Below, piece after piece: positions 51,508 through 59,980 of a stretch of DNA of 64,000 bases; positions within the stretch are counted from its first letter, which is position 1; each line of letters opens with the position of its first letter. The notes under the pieces are model-generated. The model was given only the letters and a program-made list of their open reading frames with translations. It was not told the origin of the DNA and made no database searches. This DNA comes from an uncultured Muribaculaceae bacterium (GTDB lineage Bacteria; Bacteroidota; Bacteroidia; Bacteroidales; Muribaculaceae): assembly GCA_958436175.1 (NCBI GenBank), contig CAUBJF010000006.1:115958-179957 (forward strand). The letters run 5' to 3'. The translations under genes were made by a program, and so were the position numbers.

Positions 51508-53091
51508 ATGTTCAAACAACATCCTAAAGGTCTGATACCAGCGGCCCTGAGTAATATGGGCGAGCGTTTCGGCTACTATATCATGAATGCCGTGCTGGTG
51601 CTCTTCCTTTGCTCCAAATTCGGCCTCAAGGGCGAAGAAAGTACGCTGATCTATTCGTTTTTCTATGCCGGTATCTACATTCTCAGCCTCGTAGGCGGTG
51701 TCATTGCCGACAAGACCCAGAACTACAAGGGCACCATCATCAATGGTCTCGTAGTGATGACTCTCGGCTATATAGTCCTTGCCATCCCTATCCTGGCGAC
51801 TCCCGAGAACAAGGGCTGGCTCCTTGCCGTGACCTGCGTGGCCCTGTTCCTGATTGCTTTCGGCAACGGCCTGTTCAAGGGCAATCTTCAGGCTATCGTC
51901 GGGCAGCTCTACGACAATCCCCGCTACAGCGCCAAGCGAGACTCCGGCTTCCAGATTTTCTACGTGTTTATCAACATCGGCGGCCTGGTGGCTCCGTTCG
52001 TTGCCCCGCTGCTCCGTTCGTGGTGGCTCAACGTGCATAACATGGTCTACAATGCCGACTTCCCCGAGATGTGCCACCGCTTCCTGAGCGCCACCGACAC
52101 CATGACGGAGGAAAACATGGAGAACCTCTACGCCGTTGCCACGGCTGCCGGACATACTGCCGGTGCCGACCTGCAGGCTTTCTGCTCGCAGTATCTCGAA
52201 GTTTTCAACACCGGTATCCACTATTCGTTCATAGCTTCCGTAGCTGCCATGCTCATATCGCTTGTTATCTTCCTTGCAACGAAGAAGCAGCTTCCCTCTC
52301 CTGCGGCACGTGCCAAAGCCGAAGTGCAGAACTATACGGAAGCTGAGAAGAAAGCAATGGCAAAGGAAATCAAGCAGCGCATGGTAGCCCTCTTTGCCGT
52401 GCTCGGTATCGTGATCTTCTTCTGGTTCTCCTTCCATCAGAACGGTACTTCGCTGAGCCTCTTCGCCCGTGACTTTGTCGAGACCGACAAGATAGCTCCG
52501 GAAATATGGCAGGCCGTCAATCCTTTCTTCGTAATAGTGCTGACTCCGCTTGTCATGCTCCTGTTCTCGTCGCTGTCGCGTCGCGGGCGTGAGATAAGCA
52601 CACCGCGCAAGATTGCCATCGGTATGGGTCTGGCCGGCATCGCATATCTTTTCCTTACTATCTACTGCGCCATCCAGGGCTATCCTTCGGGCGACGCGTT
52701 CCGCGAAATGTCGGCCACGGCCAAGGAAGGTCTCAAGGCCGGTCCGTGGGTACTCATAGCCCTCTATTTCTTCCTCACTGTCGCCGAGCTCTTCATCTCG
52801 CCTCTGGGACTGTCGTTCGTGTCGAAAGTAGCTCCCAAGCATCTTCAGGGTCTCTGCCAGGGTCTGTGGCTCGGTGCCACCGCCGTCGGCAACCTCCTGC
52901 TGTGGATAGGTCCGCTGATGTACAACAAGTGGCCCATATCTTATGCCTGGGGAGTATTCCTGGCTGTCTGTCTGCTGTCGATGTGCGTCATGTTCGGTAT
53001 GGTGAAATGGCTCGAACGTGTCACTTCCGACCAACCTGCTCCCGCTGCCGGCGCCGAGGCCGTGACAAGTGACGAAGAGGGTGTCATCTGA
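51508..53091 (+). CDS. POT-family proton-dependent peptide transporter
   Basis: A 527-aa inner-membrane protein with about 14 helices, of the POT/PTR family that imports di- and tripeptides. The first helix contains LSNMGERFGYYIMNAVLVLF. In typical POTs this is ExxERFxYY; here the second Glu and Arg (E19, R20) are present but the first Glu position is Asn16. FINIGGLVAPFVAPLL and the late PLGLSFVSKVAPKHLQGLCQ are other family blocks. A Bacteroidales branch with a large helix 4-5 insertion fits. The Glu loss may change proton coupling. Confidence 0.92.
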   Translation: MFKQHPKGLIPAALSNMGERFGYYIMNAVLVLFLCSKFGLKGEESTLIYSFFYAGIYILSLVGGVIADKTQNYKGTIINGLVVMTLGYIVLAIPILATPENKGWLLAVTCVALFLIAFGNGLFKGNLQAIVGQLYDNPRYSAKRDSGFQIFYVFINIGGLVAPFVAPLLRSWWLNVHNMVYNADFPEMCHRFLSATDTMTEENMENLYAVATAAGHTAGADLQAFCSQYLEVFNTGIHYSFIASVAAMLISLVIFLATKKQLPSPAARAKAEVQNYTEAEKKAMAKEIKQRMVALFAVLGIVIFFWFSFHQNGTSLSLFARDFVETDKIAPEIWQAVNPFFVIVLTPLVMLLFSSLSRRGREISTPRKIAIGMGLAGIAYLFLTIYCAIQGYPSGDAFREMSATAKEGLKAGPWVLIALYFFLTVAELFISPLGLSFVSKVAPKHLQGLCQGLWLGATAVGNLLLWIGPLMYNKWPISYAWGVFLAVCLLSMCVMFGMVKWLERVTSDQPAPAAGAEAVTSDEEGVI

Positions 53092-53257
53092 ACAATCTAC
53101 ACCTGACAGTGTTATAGCTATATACAGCGGCCAAAGCAATGGTGTCGCGGGATAGAAATCCCTGAGCGAAGATCGGAGTGCTGAAAGAGCCTCCGGCGGC
53201 TTCATCTCTCCTCGGCCTTCTATACTGATTTATAACAATAATTTATAGAGATGTAAT

Positions 53258-53292
53258 GGAAGCACTCCGGTATTCCGGGGTGCTTCCCGCAT
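53258..53292 (+). terminator. Hairpin terminator after the POT gene
   Basis: A 13-bp stem (53258-53270 with 53275-53287, one wobble) with a TATT loop; the following sequence is T-rich after four bases. Confidence 0.7.
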
Positions 53293-53385
53293 TTTATATA
53301 TAGGGGTAGGACTTGGGCATAAAAATAACTGTGGGGCTGTCATCACGACGGCCCCACAGCGTCTAAACCTTAAAAATCTAATCCT

Positions 53386-53433
53386 ATGAAAAAACTAATT
53401 CAATACTTTACTTCTTTCTGCTGTTGCTATTAG
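53386..53433 (+). CDS. Tiny ORF, possible Cys-rich leader peptide
   Basis: ATG to TAG encodes 15 residues, MKKLIQYFTSFCCCY, with three consecutive Cys codons just before the end. It follows an 9-bp GC-rich hairpin and an A-rich stretch. Size and composition recall regulatory leader peptides, but no downstream Cys gene is present. It may be chance. Confidence 0.25.
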   Translation: MKKLIQYFTSFCCCY

Positions 53434-53500
53434 GAATACGTATATATATGCTGTTTTGTTGCACCTAAAAGGCCGAAAGACACTGCTTTTATACTTTTTT

Positions 53501-53533
53501 TTCGTTTAGAACCCCGTTTTTTGCCTAAATTTG
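53501..53533 (+). promoter_or_regulatory. Promoter of rnz, 4 bp from the start codon
   Basis: TTCG (53501-53504), 21 bp, TAAATTTG (53526-53533). The -7 box ends 4 bp before the rnz ATG, implying a nearly leaderless mRNA. Confidence 0.55.
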
Positions 53534-53537
53534 CACT

Positions 53538-54455
53538 ATGTCTTATTTCTCCGTAACAATACTCGGCTGCGGCTCCGCCAGCCCCACCACCCGGCACTAT
53601 CCGAGTTGCCAGGCTGTGCGCTATCGCAACAATGTGATGCTCGTCGACTGCGGCGAGGGAGCCCAGCTCCAGATGCGTCGCTACGGCATACCGTTCTCCC
53701 GGCTGCGCCACATATTCATCTCCCATCTTCATGGCGATCATTTCCTCGGGCTTCCGGGACTGCTGTCGACTCTCGCGCTTCACAACATAGAAGGCACGGT
53801 GACGGTGCACACTTTTGCCGAGGGTGCCGAGGTGCTGCAGTCGACGCTCGATCTTTTCTGCCGCGAGCGCTCCTACAATCTCGTCATCGATCCCGTCGAC
53901 CCTGCCGGGGGAATAGTCTATGAGGACGAGCAGCTCGAGGTCGTCGCCTTTCCGCTGCGCCACCGTGTGCCGTGCGTAGGATATATGTTCCGCGAGAAGC
54001 CCAAACGCCGCCATATCAAGGGCGAGATGGCACGTTTCTACGGCGTGCCCCATTATGCCATGGACTCCTTGCGCGATGGTGCCGATTTTGTGCTTGGGGA
54101 CGGTACTGTGATTGCCAACGACAGGCTCACGACCGATGCAGACCCTTCGCTGAGCTATGCCTACTGTTCGGACACGATTTTCAGCATGCAGGTGGCGTCG
54201 GCGATACGCGGCTGCGATGTCGTCTACCACGAATCGACCTACGGCGACGCCGACCACTCCAAGGCGGCGGCACGCGGCCACTCGACGGCGCGCCAGGCCG
54301 GAAAGGTGGCACAGGCCGCCGGGGCGAAGACACTGATTCTGGGTCACTATTCGCAGAGTATCCTCGACGAGGAGCAGCTGGCTGCCGAGGCAGCCGAGGA
54401 ATTCGACGGCACGGTGCTTGTCGGCCGCGAAGGTCTTGTTGTAGATCTGGTATGA
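53538..54455 (+). CDS. rnz: Ribonuclease Z
   Basis: RNase Z removes the 3' trailer of tRNA precursors. The 305-aa protein has the metallo-beta-lactamase core with H63-L-H65-G-D67-H68 (ISHLHGDHFLGLPGLL) and the start SVTILGCGSASPTTRHYPSC typical of the family. YHESTYGDADHSKAAARGHS and LILGHYSQ carry the later metal ligands. Its stop overlaps the tadA start (ATGA), so rnz, tadA and lpxB form one operon. Confidence 0.96.
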   Translation: MSYFSVTILGCGSASPTTRHYPSCQAVRYRNNVMLVDCGEGAQLQMRRYGIPFSRLRHIFISHLHGDHFLGLPGLLSTLALHNIEGTVTVHTFAEGAEVLQSTLDLFCRERSYNLVIDPVDPAGGIVYEDEQLEVVAFPLRHRVPCVGYMFREKPKRRHIKGEMARFYGVPHYAMDSLRDGADFVLGDGTVIANDRLTTDADPSLSYAYCSDTIFSMQVASAIRGCDVVYHESTYGDADHSKAAARGHSTARQAGKVAQAAGAKTLILGHYSQSILDEEQLAAEAAEEFDGTVLVGREGLVVDLV

Positions 54456-54901
54456 TGGTGCTCGACGACGAATACTATATGCGCCTTGCCTTGGGCGAGG
54501 CACGGTGTGCCGCGCAGCAGGGCGAGATACCTGTCGGGGCCGTCGTCGTTGCCCGTGGGCGCGTGATAGGGCGCGGACACAACCAGACGGAAGCGCAGGG
54601 CGATGTCACGGCGCATGCCGAGATGCTGGCCCTTACGTCGGCGGCACGTACACTCGGCGGAAAGTATCTACGCAATGCAACGCTCTATGTCACTGTCGAG
54701 CCATGCCCTATGTGCGCAGGTGCCATAGGATGGAGCCAGATAGGGCGCATAGTGATAGGCGCGCCCGACCCCAAGAGGGGCTACAGCACCATCCTCAGGC
54801 CCGGGGCGACACCTTTCCATCCCAAGGCAGAGCTGCGCACCGGTGTCCTGGCCGACGAATGTGCGGCACTTATGAAACAATTCTTTTCAGACAGAAGATA
54901 G
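54452..54901 (+). CDS. tadA: tRNA-specific adenosine deaminase
   Basis: TadA converts A34 to inosine in the tRNA-Arg anticodon. I start at 54452 (MMVLDDEYYMRLALGEARCA), where the ATG overlaps the rnz stop; the longer frame runs inside rnz, and a second ATG follows at once. The 149-aa enzyme has the zinc site H55-A-E57 (VTAHAEML) and C85-PM-C88 (TVEPCPMCAGA). The lpxB start codon follows its stop directly. Confidence 0.94.
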   Translation: MMVLDDEYYMRLALGEARCAAQQGEIPVGAVVVARGRVIGRGHNQTEAQGDVTAHAEMLALTSAARTLGGKYLRNATLYVTVEPCPMCAGAIGWSQIGRIVIGAPDPKRGYSTILRPGATPFHPKAELRTGVLADECAALMKQFFSDRR

Positions 54902-56026
54902 ATGCACTACTTTATCATAGCCGGTGAGGCTTCCGGCGATCTTCATGGGGCCGGCCTTATAAGGGCTCTCCGTAAAGCCGACGACAAGGCCGTCGTCACC
55001 TTCCTGGGCGGCGACTTAATGGCCGAAGCGGCCGGTGTGGCACCGCTCATCCACTACCGCGACATGGCATTCATGGGCTTCAGCGAGGTGCTGCGCAATC
55101 TCGGCAAGGTAGGCAGCAACCTGCGCCAGGCACGCCGCTCGCTGCTGATGGCCGCGCCCGATGCCCTGCTACTGATAGACTATCCCTCGTTCAACCTCAA
55201 GATTGCCGACACGGCTTATAAAGCCGGAATACCTGTCTACTACTACATATCGCCGAAGATATGGGCTTGGAAGACATGGCGCATCAATGATATCCGGCGG
55301 AGCGTCCGCCGCGTGTTCTCCATCCTTCCTTTCGAGCCCGCCTTCTATCGCGAGCACGGCTTTGATGCTACATACGTGGGCAATCCCTCAGTCGCCGAAG
55401 TCGACATAGACCTCGCCGCCGCCCTCCCACGCGAGGAATTCCTGAAGAAACACAAGCTGCGCGACCGTACGCTCATAGCCCTCATGCCCGGCAGCCGCAA
55501 GGGCGAGATACGCTGCAACCTCCCCGTCATGCGCCAGGCCGTCGATGCCTTTCCGCAGTATCGCGGCGTTATCATAGGCGCACCCTCCGTTCCCGACGAG
55601 CTCTATGCCGAGTGCGGGGCCGGAAACATACCCGTCGTCCGCGAGAGTAATGCCGCCGCCGTCCTGGCTCACTGCCGCGCCGCACTCGTCACCTCCGGCA
55701 CTGCTACCCTCGAGACGGCCCTTGCCGGAGTGCCCCAGGTTGTGCTCTACCGTTCTAACGGTTCCAAGCTTTCGTACGACATCATGCGCAAGTTTATCAA
55801 GGTGGACTATGTGTCGCTGCCGAACCTCATTGTCGGCCGACAGGTCATCCCCGAGCTGCTTCTTCATGAGTGTACGCCCGTCGCCGTTGCCAAAGCCCTC
55901 ATCCCTCTGCTGCGCGACACCCCCGGACGGGCCGCCCAGCTCGAAGGGTATGCCGATATGCGCCGCGTCCTCGGCGATTCCGATGCTGCAACAACGGCAG
56001 CCTCCATCATCGTAAAAGATTTGTAG
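54902..56026 (+). CDS. lpxB: Lipid-A-disaccharide synthase
   Basis: LpxB joins UDP-2,3-diacylglucosamine to lipid X at the inner membrane to form the lipid A disaccharide. The 374-aa length is normal. Family blocks: YFIIAGEASGDLHGAGLIRA (residues 3-22), AFMGFSEVLRNL, LLLIDYPSFNLKIA, YYYISPKIWAWKTWRINDI, VGNPSVAE, LMPGSRKGEIRCNLPVM and SGTATLETALAGVPQVVLYR. It is the last gene of the rnz-tadA-lpxB operon. Confidence 0.97.
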   Translation: MHYFIIAGEASGDLHGAGLIRALRKADDKAVVTFLGGDLMAEAAGVAPLIHYRDMAFMGFSEVLRNLGKVGSNLRQARRSLLMAAPDALLLIDYPSFNLKIADTAYKAGIPVYYYISPKIWAWKTWRINDIRRSVRRVFSILPFEPAFYREHGFDATYVGNPSVAEVDIDLAAALPREEFLKKHKLRDRTLIALMPGSRKGEIRCNLPVMRQAVDAFPQYRGVIIGAPSVPDELYAECGAGNIPVVRESNAAAVLAHCRAALVTSGTATLETALAGVPQVVLYRSNGSKLSYDIMRKFIKVDYVSLPNLIVGRQVIPELLLHECTPVAVAKALIPLLRDTPGRAAQLEGYADMRRVLGDSDAATTAASIIVKDL

Positions 56027-56112
56027 GTATTTTTTGTTGCCATGCCGGGGCAGTTTTGTTAAATCATGCTGTTTTGGAAACATTAGTGTTATGCCCCCAA
56101 AAGGGGTATAGC

Positions 56113-56120
56113 TAATTTTG
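56113..56120 (+). promoter_or_regulatory. -7 box of the large Ig-like protein gene
   Basis: TAATTTTG followed by an 84-bp leader; no -33 box at the usual distance. Confidence 0.45.
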
Positions 56121-56204
56121 CTGTGCTCGGGTCTCCCTCCGGAAGCCCGAATCAAAGCGCTATTACCTTAAACAAAACTAATTACTAACTGAAATCTTTT
56201 CAGC

Positions 56205-59200
56205 ATGAAAAAATTATTACTAACACTTGCCATCGGCCTGCTCGGTATCGGCTCTACCTACGCCGAGCGTGTCACCCTTTGGGAGGGCACACAGAATCTC
56301 CAATGGAGTGCCAAGCCCGAAGTAAAGCCGGAACTGCTCCAGGATCTCCAGGAAGGATGCCGTATCTACTTTACATATTATAATCCTACAACGTCATGGA
56401 CTTCACTGCAAGTTGTGACGCTCAACTGGTTCAAAATTCCCGAATACAATAGTTCTGACTACAGATGCGGCAAAGCTGCTGCTGTTCCTTACAGCGCCAC
56501 GCCTACAGAAACCTACCGCGACCCTGTCGAACTTGACGTACAGTACATGAAGCAGAAAGGTTTTGGCTGCATGGGCAACAACGTCACCCTCACCAAGATC
56601 GAATACGACAACAATCCCCCGGCACCCGTTGTCAATCCCGTAGTCTGGGAAGGCAGCCAGGTTCTCGGTTGGTCCATGAACCCCACCATCATAGCTGATA
56701 AGTTCTACGGCCTAAAGAACGGCGCGCACATCAAGTTCACATACGAACAGGATCCCGCCAAGAGCGCTCACATGCTCGGTTTCTTCGACAACTGGACACC
56801 CTACACCAACGGCGCCACCAACAACGTATGGCCCGGCACTACCGAAGCTACTTTCGAACTCAGCGACAAGGATGTCGTCACAGCCACTACCAAGGGTATG
56901 GGTGTTGCAGGCGACGGTCTGACACTTAAGAAAGTGGAATTCATCAACGATCCCGAACCTCTCGACCATTCCATCCTCTACAAAGGTAACTATGATGCCA
57001 ACGACTATGGTTTCGAAATTGCATGGAACAATCTCGAGAAGGGCGGTATCAAGGAAGGCGTAGGTATCGTCGTTGACTGCACTCCGCTTCCCGGATATAT
57101 CATCGGTGCATCCGAAGATGCAGCCTATGTCAACTTCCTCTGGGCCGGTTCCAACTATACATGGAACGAATTCACCCCGGCCCCCAAGGTCTACCAGCTT
57201 CCTACAGGCTTCACCATGGAAGTATCGGCCGAGAACCTCGAACAGCTTAAGGACAATAAGCTCGTCGTACAGCTCGGTCACATGAACCTCACCAAGATAC
57301 AGGTTGTCGAGAACTTCGAAAAGCCCGCCACCACAGCCGGTACGGCTACCTTCGACTTCCTCGCTCCCGAGAATATCTATCCCGCCATCACTCCGGCAGA
57401 TACCGAGCTTAAGGAACGTACGATGTCGGCCGACGGCATCATCTTCAAGGCCGACAAGGCAGGCTACGCCAGCGACGGCACCTTCTCCCTGTCGTACAAG
57501 TACCGTCATGCTGCCACTTTCCAGGGTATCGCCGACAACGTCCATATCACATCTGTACGCTTCGTCAATAAAGAAGGCGAGGGTATATACTGGCGTTTCA
57601 ATGACAATGTCACCGAAGCCGGCACGTGGAGCGAGGACGGTTCCACCTGGACTTGCAACGACCCCGAAGGCTGCAGCGCCGTGACATTCACAGGCTCCTC
57701 TGCTTATAACATCGCACAGATCGAAGTATCCACTCTCCGCATCGGCGAAGAAAAACTCGGTCTCGTTCTCTCGACCAACGAAATGGAAGACTACGAGGAC
57801 CAGACAATTCCTCTCTATGCCTTCACATCACCCCAGGGCAATGTGACATGGGCAAGCGATAACGAAGCCGTCGCCACTATCGATAATGCCGGCAACCTCA
57901 CCCTCGTCGACCCGGGTCAGGCAGTCATCACAGCCACCTACGGTTATCTCAAGAGCAGCATCAACCTCAATGTGCTGAAAGTTACCCACGGCACCATCAC
58001 CCTGCAGTACCAGGCTCTCGCCATATCCCTGGACAAATACAGCCAGCGCGTGAAGGCTACCATCACTCCCGACGATGCCACCTACCAGGAAGTATACTGG
58101 AAGTCGTCCGACGAATCTGTCGCTACCGTCACCAACTATGCCACCAAGAACGGCAGCATCTATCCCGAGGGTCTGGGCACCTGTATCATCACGGCCTACA
58201 CCAAGGATGCTTCCGTCGAACTTCCAGTCACCATCACTCCCGTATTTGCCGACGGCATTGAAATCGAAGGTTCGCAGGATAAATTCGTCCTGGGCGAGGT
58301 GTCTGTAATCTCTCTCTCGACAGACCCCTACCAGGCATGCGACCAGACAGCCGAATGGTCATGCTCTGATCCCGAAATGGTCAAGCTCACAACTTCTACC
58401 CTGAACTACGGCAAGAAAGTAACCGTCGAGTTCCTCAAGGCCGGCAAGGTGACACTCAAGGCCAAATGGGGCGAACTGGAGGCAAGCAAGGAATACGAGG
58501 TTATTCCTTCCGGTTACTATTCGCTGAAATATGACTTCGAAGACTACTATGCTAAAGTAAAAAGCAATCCCTGGGGTCTCAAGCCCGGCGAGCAGCTCGT
58601 CAACAAAGTCCTTCCCCTCGGTTGCGTCGATATGATCATCGAGAGCGCAGAAGTTACCAGCGATGCAGGCTATGCCACCTTTACACCCGGTTCGACTGTC
58701 GAATTCCGTTCCAACGACACCAATGTCCGTATCGACTCTATTGTCGGCAGTCCTTCCGTAAGCACCCATATACAGGTCAGCTACCGCGGCATCACCCCCA
58801 GCATCGGCACCATCAACGGTTCGGTATGGTATGTCGACGATCCTCTGGGTACTGAATCAGTGATCTGGACTCTCGAAGAAACGGGCACCAACATGATGTA
58901 CTACACCGTCAAGGTACACCGTTTCCCGACTCCCGAAAGCGTAGTCATCACCGGCATCGACTGGGATCCCTACTTCGACGAGGCATTCCCCCTGAAGGCC
59001 ACTGTATCTCCCGACGCCGCATACCTCGACCCGACCATCGTATGGTCGTCGTCTGACGATGAAATCGCTTCTGTCAACCAGAACGGCTTCGTGACATGCC
59101 ACAAGATGGGCAAAGTGACCATCAGCGCCACATGCGCCGGCACCACAGGCTCCATCGAGCTCAACGTCACATGCGCTCCCACCGAAAGCATCTCGCTCAA

Positions 59201-59567
59201 CATGACATCCTTCCAGGGTATCCCCGGCAGCGAGGTCGAAATTGTCGCTACCGTCAATCCTTCGAACGGCGACCCCAACATCATCTGGACATCCAGCGAT
59301 GAAAAAGTTGCCACCGTCAACGAGAACGGTCTCGTGAGCCTCATCGCCAACGGCAGGGCTATCATCACAGCCCAGTCCGGCGACAAGACAGCTACCTGCG
59401 AGGTCATCGTCGACGAGAACTCCGGTATCCTCGATATCCTGGCACAGGGCGACAGCACGGCCGAGTACTACAATCTGCAGGGTATCCGTGTCGAAGCCGA
59501 GAACCTTACACCGGGTATGTACCTCGTTGTCAAGGACGGCAAAGCCTACAAAGTGGCAGTTAAATAG
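56205..59567 (+). CDS. Large secreted Ig-like (BIG2) repeat protein with T9SS-like tail
   Basis: A 1120-aa protein with a signal peptide (after STYA). Three related N-terminal beta modules begin at about residues 22 (VTLWEGTQNLQW), 146 (VVWEGSQVLGW) and 255 (ILYKGNYDANDYGFEIAWNN). A further beta domain (about 385-515) follows, then BIG2-type Ig-like repeats near 525-590, 600-680, 910-990 and 995-1075, marked by VTWASDNEAVATID, VYWKSSDESVATV, IVWSSSDDEIASV and IIWTSSDEKVATV. The last 35 residues (EYYNLQGIRVEAENLTPGMY) resemble a T9SS sorting tail. It is probably displayed or secreted; no catalytic domain is recognised. Confidence 0.85.
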   Translation: MKKLLLTLAIGLLGIGSTYAERVTLWEGTQNLQWSAKPEVKPELLQDLQEGCRIYFTYYNPTTSWTSLQVVTLNWFKIPEYNSSDYRCGKAAAVPYSATPTETYRDPVELDVQYMKQKGFGCMGNNVTLTKIEYDNNPPAPVVNPVVWEGSQVLGWSMNPTIIADKFYGLKNGAHIKFTYEQDPAKSAHMLGFFDNWTPYTNGATNNVWPGTTEATFELSDKDVVTATTKGMGVAGDGLTLKKVEFINDPEPLDHSILYKGNYDANDYGFEIAWNNLEKGGIKEGVGIVVDCTPLPGYIIGASEDAAYVNFLWAGSNYTWNEFTPAPKVYQLPTGFTMEVSAENLEQLKDNKLVVQLGHMNLTKIQVVENFEKPATTAGTATFDFLAPENIYPAITPADTELKERTMSADGIIFKADKAGYASDGTFSLSYKYRHAATFQGIADNVHITSVRFVNKEGEGIYWRFNDNVTEAGTWSEDGSTWTCNDPEGCSAVTFTGSSAYNIAQIEVSTLRIGEEKLGLVLSTNEMEDYEDQTIPLYAFTSPQGNVTWASDNEAVATIDNAGNLTLVDPGQAVITATYGYLKSSINLNVLKVTHGTITLQYQALAISLDKYSQRVKATITPDDATYQEVYWKSSDESVATVTNYATKNGSIYPEGLGTCIITAYTKDASVELPVTITPVFADGIEIEGSQDKFVLGEVSVISLSTDPYQACDQTAEWSCSDPEMVKLTTSTLNYGKKVTVEFLKAGKVTLKAKWGELEASKEYEVIPSGYYSLKYDFEDYYAKVKSNPWGLKPGEQLVNKVLPLGCVDMIIESAEVTSDAGYATFTPGSTVEFRSNDTNVRIDSIVGSPSVSTHIQVSYRGITPSIGTINGSVWYVDDPLGTESVIWTLEETGTNMMYYTVKVHRFPTPESVVITGIDWDPYFDEAFPLKATVSPDAAYLDPTIVWSSSDDEIASVNQNGFVTCHKMGKVTISATCAGTTGSIELNVTCAPTESISLNMTSFQGIPGSEVEIVATVNPSNGDPNIIWTSSDEKVATVNENGLVSLIANGRAIITAQSGDKTATCEVIVDENSGILDILAQGDSTAEYYNLQGIRVEAENLTPGMYLVVKDGKAYKVAVK

Positions 59568-59590
59568 TTAGAGTTAATTTGATAGGTCGA

Positions 59591-59621
59591 GGGGGCGTGC
59601 CATCGCGGTACGCCCCCTTTT
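59591..59621 (+). terminator. Intrinsic terminator of the Ig-like protein gene
   Basis: Stem GGGGGCGT (59591-59598) / ACGCCCCC (59610-59617) followed by four T residues. Confidence 0.85.
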
Positions 59622-59726
59622 GTCGTCGTATATGATTGGGAATTTCGGTCCAGATAAAAACAACAAAGACTCCCGGACGGAGGTCGCTAATCAAACCATA
59701 AACCTAAACTATTTGGTATTACTCTT

Positions 59727-59874
59727 CCGGTGATCAAGGATACATACGAAGCTAAAAACTCCAACAGAGTCACTGTCAAAGGCGATACAATCGTTGTCAC
59801 ATTTCCCAGGAATGATTGGACTATTGCCAACTGACATTGGCTTTCCCGGAATATCCTGACGATATTGAATAAAG
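59727..59874 (+). pseudogene. Remnant of the 3' end of the lipoprotein gene (copy 1 of direct repeat)
   Basis: These 148 bp match 63215-63362 with only a few differences in the middle (about 59755-59772). They encode the same C-terminus (VKGDTIVVTFPRNDWTIAN and stop, ending at 59833) as the intact lipoprotein gene at 62684. No start codon is in frame; a stop lies about 40 bp upstream. The copy continues past the stop into shared downstream sequence. Confidence 0.85.
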
Positions 59875-59925
59875 CCATGCAGTGCCGCATATTAAAATTT
59901 AAAATATGTTAAAATTAGAGTAGTA

Positions 59926-59957
59926 TTTGATTTATTTAAATTATATTTTTATATTTG
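59926..59957 (+). promoter_or_regulatory. Bacteroidetes-type promoter of the clan CD peptidase gene
   Basis: TTTG (59926-59929), exactly 20 bp, TATATTTG (59950-59957): full consensus, 23 bp before the start codon. Confidence 0.8.
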
Positions 59958-59980
59958 AGCGCAACTAACAATTATCTTCT

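Larger units (their letters stand above)
53092..53537 (+). other. Intergenic region with hairpins and a 15-codon frame
   Basis: This 446-bp gap contains the POT terminator (53258-53292), a second strong hairpin (CTGTGGGGC 53329-53337 / GCCCCACAG 53351-53359), a tiny frame at 53386-53433 (MKKLIQYFTSFCCCY) and the rnz promoter box. The 53100-53230 part has short local pairings but nothing I recognise. Confidence 0.55.
59568..59980 (+). other. Intergenic region with terminator, duplicated gene remnant and promoter
   Basis: This 413-bp gap holds the upstream terminator (59591-59621), a remnant of a lipoprotein gene 3' end (59727-59874) and the peptidase promoter (59926-59957). Composition changes sharply to AT-rich past about 59640. 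Confidence 0.75.

Noticed and set aside
51466..53205. 579-aa minus-strand frame opposite the POT gene
   Set aside because: The plus-strand frame is a clear transporter; the reverse product is hydrophilic and unlike any family I know.
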